Source: Verticillium longisporum
Lineage: Eukaryota > Ascomycota > Sordariomycetes > Glomerellales > Plectosphaerellaceae
Length of the DNA: 64,000 nucleotides
Assembly: GCA_019188255.1 (NCBI GenBank)
Contig: JAETXT010000007.1
Coordinates: forward strand, 4,774,001-4,838,000
Direction of reading: 5' to 3'
Position 1 is the stretch's first letter, and every line of letters starts with the position of its first letter. The translations under genes and the position numbers were made by a program. The notes under the pieces were generated by a model that had not been told where the DNA came from, did not search any database, and saw only the letters and a list, made by a program, of their open reading frames with translations. Below are positions 59,754 through 64,000 of this stretch, piece by piece.

Positions 59754-60144
59754 GCCCGGCATCAAGACGGCGGTAACGACGAGGATACGACAACCACTAC
59801 GGATACGGGCTACAGTGGCGAAGGGAAGCATAAAGGAGCAGAGGGGTCACTATGGCATACTGCCCTGCAGTGGCTGGTCTAGAGGGTCCTAAATTCGGAG
59901 AGTCTGGATGGAGGAATGTGCCTGGCAGGCCTCAGATGACTCCTCCAGGTAGTACAAATTTGCAGTCCGTAGGGTGTTTCACGCGATAATACTCAGTCGT
60001 TAACACTGTCAGATGAACAATGGTGATAGCACGAGACCCGGGGCATTATTGATAGCAAGATGCGCGTTGAACGTCCAGGCCCACATGCTGAAGAAATGTC
60101 CCTCAGGGCATACCTTTCAAAATAAATGACTTATATCGCGGCAG
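59754..60144. other. Intergenic region
   Basis: Convergent 3' ends of the orphan membrane protein and GPI-type protein genes. Nothing else is seen. Confidence 0.35.
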
Positions 60145-60706
60145 TCAAAGCCGAATAGCCACAGCAATGATCGAGACCGCCACCATGACTAGACCCAAAG
60201 AATTTCCCAGCCTGGAAGCTGAACTCCCGACCTCGTCGTACCCCACAACAGAGTATTTGTCGCTCGGAACGCTCGTCCCAGAAACAGGACCAAGCTGGTT
60301 GTCGACAGACTGGAAGCGAGCCAAAAGTAGAACTCCTTGCCTTCTGTGACGCGCATGCCGCCGTCCGTCCCTTGCTGCAACGCCGTGGCGGCTTCGGTAG
60401 CATCCCACTCGTATTTCCCATCCCCGGTCAGCAGACTGATGTTCGCCCTGATCACGTCGCCGTACTCGCCTCGTCGCCTGCAAGTTGGAGCCTCCAGGAG
60501 AGCTCAAGATGTCGATATGATGAGGTATGGTCCGTTCCGTCATGCTGCCATGTCACAGTGGTTGGGGCTGAGAGGTTGAGCGGCTGGTTGGCATCTGGGC
60601 CGTTCAACGCGAATGCCGTTGCGATTGAAATGATCGCAGCAATAGCTAAGGGCAGAGTTTGTGCCGGTAAATGCAAGGCCGACCTAAGTCTGAACGTTCG
60701 TCGCAC
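60145..60706 (-). CDS. Probable GPI-anchored surface protein, frame-disrupted
   Basis: Looks like a small secreted cell-surface protein. A hydrophobic signal-like stretch (LAIAAIISIATAFA) is followed by a beta-rich domain (NLSAPTTVTWQHDG; GDVIRANISLLTGDGKYEWDA; EGKEFYFWLA). A Ser-containing linker and a hydrophobic tail (GLVMVAVSIIAVAIRL) complete the GPI-type pattern. Two single-base losses break the frame, at 60469-60470 and 60314-60315. Repairing both makes one continuous protein of this design. The start codon is not found. The frame opens with GTG, and a GTAAGT at 60710 suggests an intron, but no upstream exon with ATG joins in phase. The upper coordinate is therefore approximate. It resembles the Kre9/Ser-Thr-GPI wall-protein style, but the family is not certain. 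Confidence 0.6.
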
Positions 60707-61470
60707 TTACCACGAGGTCAACGGTTGTTCGATCTTGGGCTTACAGGGTAGGACCACGGATCCGCAATGCGTAGATAAGAGAGCTTGATTGTTGAAGGGG
60801 CTCTTTCCCCTCTTCCTCGCCAATGATTGAACATCTAGGTTCCATTGGAGAGAGACTGTAGCTTGTATATTTAATTCACTCGTCAAATTCAGCATCGGGG
60901 TCACAATGAAGATGCCTCCTCTTGCGGAACGACGAGGTTTACAATCAGGGGACCCTGCAGCGAACCGCGATCTCTGGTTGGAACGAATCCTTTACTCTTG
61001 GATTCATCGCGGCATTGGCTGGTTATGCATTCCTCTTGTTATCAATCTGATAAGCAATAATGACCAGCTGGCCCCACGGACCGGGGCTTCCCAGAGGCTC
61101 TTCAGGCTGGAGGAGGGTGGAACTCGTTGTTTGTCAGTCATGGCAAGAACGATGTACGATGTGACTGAACAGCACCGGCCTTGGGCGCTGCTTGAGCTTC
61201 GGAGCCAGCATGCACTGCACTGCGCACCGGTACAAAGCAGATAGAACCCAAAGATATTCCTCATGTCCAAGAACTGCTTATTATGTCTGTAATAGTCCAT
61301 GTAGTCCTTTGTATCGCCATGGGCCAAGAGCTTTGATGACTGTGTAGTCAAGGCGATGATTGTATTGAATAAGAATGTTCAATTGACCAAATACGTACTA
61401 AGAAAAGTCGCAAAGGTAGTTCAGAGGTAGGAAAGGCAAAAAGAACTGGCGCATTGCAGACTGACTGAAT
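60707..61470. other. Intergenic region
   Basis: Probably contains the missing 5' end of the GPI-type gene. No other feature up to the tRNA. Confidence 0.35.
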
Positions 61471-61550
61471 GCCGCTACACGGGATCGAACCGTGGACCTT
61501 TCCATATCGCAGAATACGAGTGGAACGCTCTACCACTGAGCTATACCGGC
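61471..61550 (-). tRNA. tRNA-Thr (anticodon CGU) with a 9-nt intron
   Basis: Read on the minus strand, the 80-nt sequence folds as a cloverleaf. The D-arm is AGCTCAGTGGTAGAGC, the anticodon stem TTCCA/TGGAA, the conserved T33, the anticodon CGT, and the T-arm CACGG TTCGATC CCGTG. Nine bases (TTCTGCGAT) between positions 37 and 38 are the intron, at the standard position. The acceptor stem pairs well except for one G5-G68 mismatch. The A box and B box (GGTTCGATCC) promoters are internal. Confidence 0.9.
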
Positions 61551-62145
61551 TCTTGTGATGGGAGAGACACTTGTGTTACAACTCATAGCGCACAGACACA
61601 ACCAGCCCAGCCTACCTACCTCAGCTAGGTATTCTATTCAGACTCCTGACCTAACAAAGCAAGACATTGCTTAGGATGCAGATGAACTTCCTTTGATCCA
61701 AAGATTCTGCAACTTAACATAGGCCAGCACTTCTCATTTGAGGCCAAGTTCATCAAAATCTACCCATCATTGGTCGTACCGTGGTGCCTACGTGGTGTGC
61801 AATCGCTTGATGGGGATTGGATCTGGAGTGGGCGACATGACTCGGCACGTTCCTGGCCCAAGAAAGGGACCTTGACCTAGCTCGCCAGAAGCGGTGACGC
61901 AGACGGCGCTAGAGGGGTCGGTGGGGGGCGCCGACGCCCGGATCTCGACACTCACCTCCCCTCTGCTATCTGTTTGTTGACAAACTTGACCGCATCTGAT
62001 AAGAACAAACAATACAGCATCGTCAATTGCTTCGTGCTCGCCAGAGAATCATATACAACAACTGACTCTTCACCTCTATAACTCTCCTCAACATACCGGC
62101 GTTGAAACCTCCTGTTTCTACCCCGCCACCACCAACACCACCATC
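61551..62145. other. Intergenic region
   Basis: 5' flank of the HD-domain gene, with a pyrimidine-rich leader just before the start. Nothing else is seen. Confidence 0.4.
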
Positions 62146-63052
62146 ATGTCGCCCAGCGCAACATCAGATGCCGTCGCCGCCGCGAAGCCAAACAACGGCA
62201 CCGTCGACATTGCCAGTGCGTCACCGCATCCTTCTCTCTCTCCCCCCCATCCTCGTCTCCTCGTCTGCTGACATGACCCCTCCTCCCCCAGACCTCGGCC
62301 ACGTCGAGACCCCCAAGGTCCAAGGCCCCTGGACCGTCTCCAAGGCCCTCGCCGCCTCGGCCGCCACAACAGCCCCCTCGCCGACGGGCACGGCGTCGCC
62401 AATCCCCTTCTTCCACCTGCTCGAGCGCCTCAAGACGACCAAGCGCGAGGGCTGGCGCCGCTTCGGCATCGCGCGCGGCGAGTCGGTCGCCGACCACATG
62501 TACCGCATGTCCCTGATCACGCTGCTCGCGCCGCCGGCCCTGGCGCCGCGCCTCGACCTCGCGCGCTGCATCAAGATGGCCCTCATCCACGACATGGCCG
62601 AGTCGCTCGTCGGCGACATCACGCCCGTCGACGGCGTCCCCAAGCCCGAGAAGAACCGCCGCGAGGCCGAGACGATGGACCACATCACCGACGGCCTCCT
62701 CGGCGGCGTCTACGGCGGCCTGCCCGGCCGCGAGATCCGCGCCATCTGGCAGGAGTACGAGGACGCCCAGACCATCGACAGCCTGTTCGTGCACGACGTC
62801 GACAAGATGGAGCTGCTGCTGCAGATGGTCGAGTACGAGCGCCGCGGCGAGGGCCGCGTCGACCTTGGCGAGTTCGCCTACGTCGCCACCAAGTTTGCGC
62901 TGCCCGAGACGAGCGAGTGGGCCGACGCCGTCCTCAAGGAGAGGGAGGACTTCTGGGGCTCTGTCGACCACGTGCACGGCGAGGCTGGCGTCGAGGGCGG
63001 TGTCGGCGAGGACAGGGCGCAGCAGCAGGACCACTACTACGAGAAGAAGTGA
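62146..63052 (+). CDS. HD-domain 5'-deoxynucleotidase (HDDC2/YfbR-like)
   Basis: Metal-dependent phosphohydrolase; the family removes phosphate from deoxynucleoside monophosphates. Two exons, 62146-62215 and 62292-63052, giving 276 aa. The fold begins at FFHLLERLKTTKREGWRRFGI. The metal ligands are visible as H in ESVADHMYRMSLI, the HD pair in ALIHDMAESLVGDI and the distal D in VHDVDKMELLLQM. The nucleotide-binding segment TPVDGVPKPEKNRREAE is well conserved. The C-terminal 30 residues are a Gly/Glu/Gln-rich tail. ATG 62146 gives a short polar N-terminus and phase-correct splicing into NLGHVETP. No defect is seen. Confidence 0.92.
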
Positions 63053-64000
63053 GCGGGCGGCAGGGCTCTGCTTTGCGTTCTTTTCAGAGTCATGGGTTGA
63101 TGGGCGATATGCGGCGTTCTTTCTTGGGAGGGCATACAGCGGGCGGGACTGGTACACATTAGACACACTCGCGTGTTGTGATAAAGTAGAGGCTTCGAAG
63201 GACGTGTGTTGTAGATTCCAGGCTCAGCCAGCACAGGAATGATGAACGGTTTCTTTTCCATCATGTTCACCCTTCTCTCTTGTTGTACTGCATGACTGCT
63301 GCAGCCGGCCAGTCTGGAACTCTGTGCCACTGGTCTCCGCTCTCTGCGCGATGACAACTTTAGTACCCAACCTCACAACATTCCAGGCTCTCAGAGGCGA
63401 GCCTGGTCGCTTACAACTGGACCAGACAACAACCCCATAACGACACGGAAAAATCGGTTCAGGACATCCGGGTCCCCGCAGGCTGACCGGCCCCCCACGC
63501 TCTCGCCGACAACATCTTCGTTCGAATAAGCTTAACCACAAGGTATTCTGCTCCTGAGCGAATGCTCTTTTGCAGCCAATGGAGAGCACTACTTTTTGCT
63601 TTGCGTTTTAGTAGCTTCAATAGTTCAGCCTTCAATGTAGATCGCCGGCCCACCCATGGCCTGATCCCCTCGTTAGCCAGGTCAAGCGACGCAGGGCTAC
63701 GGTGTTGACGTCCCCCCCGCAGTGTAATAAGCATAATCATCTGTCTTCTCTGGTGGCCGCATCTCGGATCTGTGATGCGGGCAGCGTCGAACGTGAGAAC
63801 CCTGATGGCTTGAATGCTGGTTCTGTCAGCCAACTGCACGTACGTATAAGCGCAGGCCATCACACGCACAGGCAATACAGGCTATGCACAGTGATGAGGA
63901 GCAGAGTGGGCGAATATTTCTGATTGAAGTATGTACCGTACGGGCATTATAGTCCGCACGCAGCGAAACAACAAAGCAGCCCGTGTTGAACGCATGCTCT
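63053..64000. other. Terminal intergenic region
   Basis: About 950 bp to the window edge with no recognisable gene, RNA or repeat. Confidence 0.4.

Overview
This 64 kb window is nuclear DNA of a filamentous ascomycete, most likely a Sordariomycete with a plant-cell-wall-degrading lifestyle. The evidence is short introns (about 48-127 nt) with GT donors, CTRAC-type branch sites and AG acceptors, GC-rich third codon positions, and Pezizomycotina-type genes: a Cdc3/AspB septin, a LaeA-like methyltransferase, a Pth11/rhodopsin-like membrane protein and a GH7 cellobiohydrolase with a CBM1. I rebuilt exon structures by joining reading frames at splice sites and checking phase. The species cannot be named from sequence alone.

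Layout. 0.2-7 kb: septin (+), mitochondrial ribosomal protein uS4m (-), La protein (+). 8-12.7 kb: DHA1-type MFS exporter (+) convergent with a large secreted pectate-lyase-like protein (-). 15-18 kb: two orphan ORFs (+) and a three-helix membrane protein (-). 18.7-30.7 kb: housekeeping block of Nup170 (-), 3-ketoacyl-CoA reductase (-), ERG28 (+), galactose-1-phosphate uridylyltransferase (-) and ADA2 (+). 31-37 kb: a conserved-looking type I membrane glycoprotein (+), an EXPERA membrane protein (-), a secreted PEBP-like protein (-) and a LaeA-like methyltransferase (+). 39-46 kb: secreted M43 metalloprotease and cellobiohydrolase, separated by about 4 kb with simple repeats. 47-51 kb: BTB protein (+) and a second MFS protein (-). 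51-64 kb: gene-poor, with a rhodopsin-like seven-helix protein, a rhodanese/Cdc25-like protein, an orphan membrane protein, a GPI-type surface protein, a tRNA-Thr with an intron, and an HD-domain nucleotidase.

There is no operon logic, no transposase, and no secondary-metabolite backbone gene. Functional threads are plant polymer breakdown and uptake (pectate-lyase-like, cellobiohydrolase, M43 protease, GAL7) and ER lipid/sterol metabolism (ketoreductase divergent from ERG28, plus the EXPERA protein).

The main anomaly concerns sequence quality. Seven genes, including essential-type Nup170, uS4m and La, are broken by a total of ten single-base gains or losses, nearly all in short G or C runs. 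The protein reads on perfectly in the neighbouring frame each time. This looks like assembly or base-calling error rather than gene death. No clear multi-gene novel system was found. The best candidates for something undescribed are the type I glycoprotein at 31.3-32.3 kb, the bacterial-style polysaccharide lyase, and several orphan membrane proteins.
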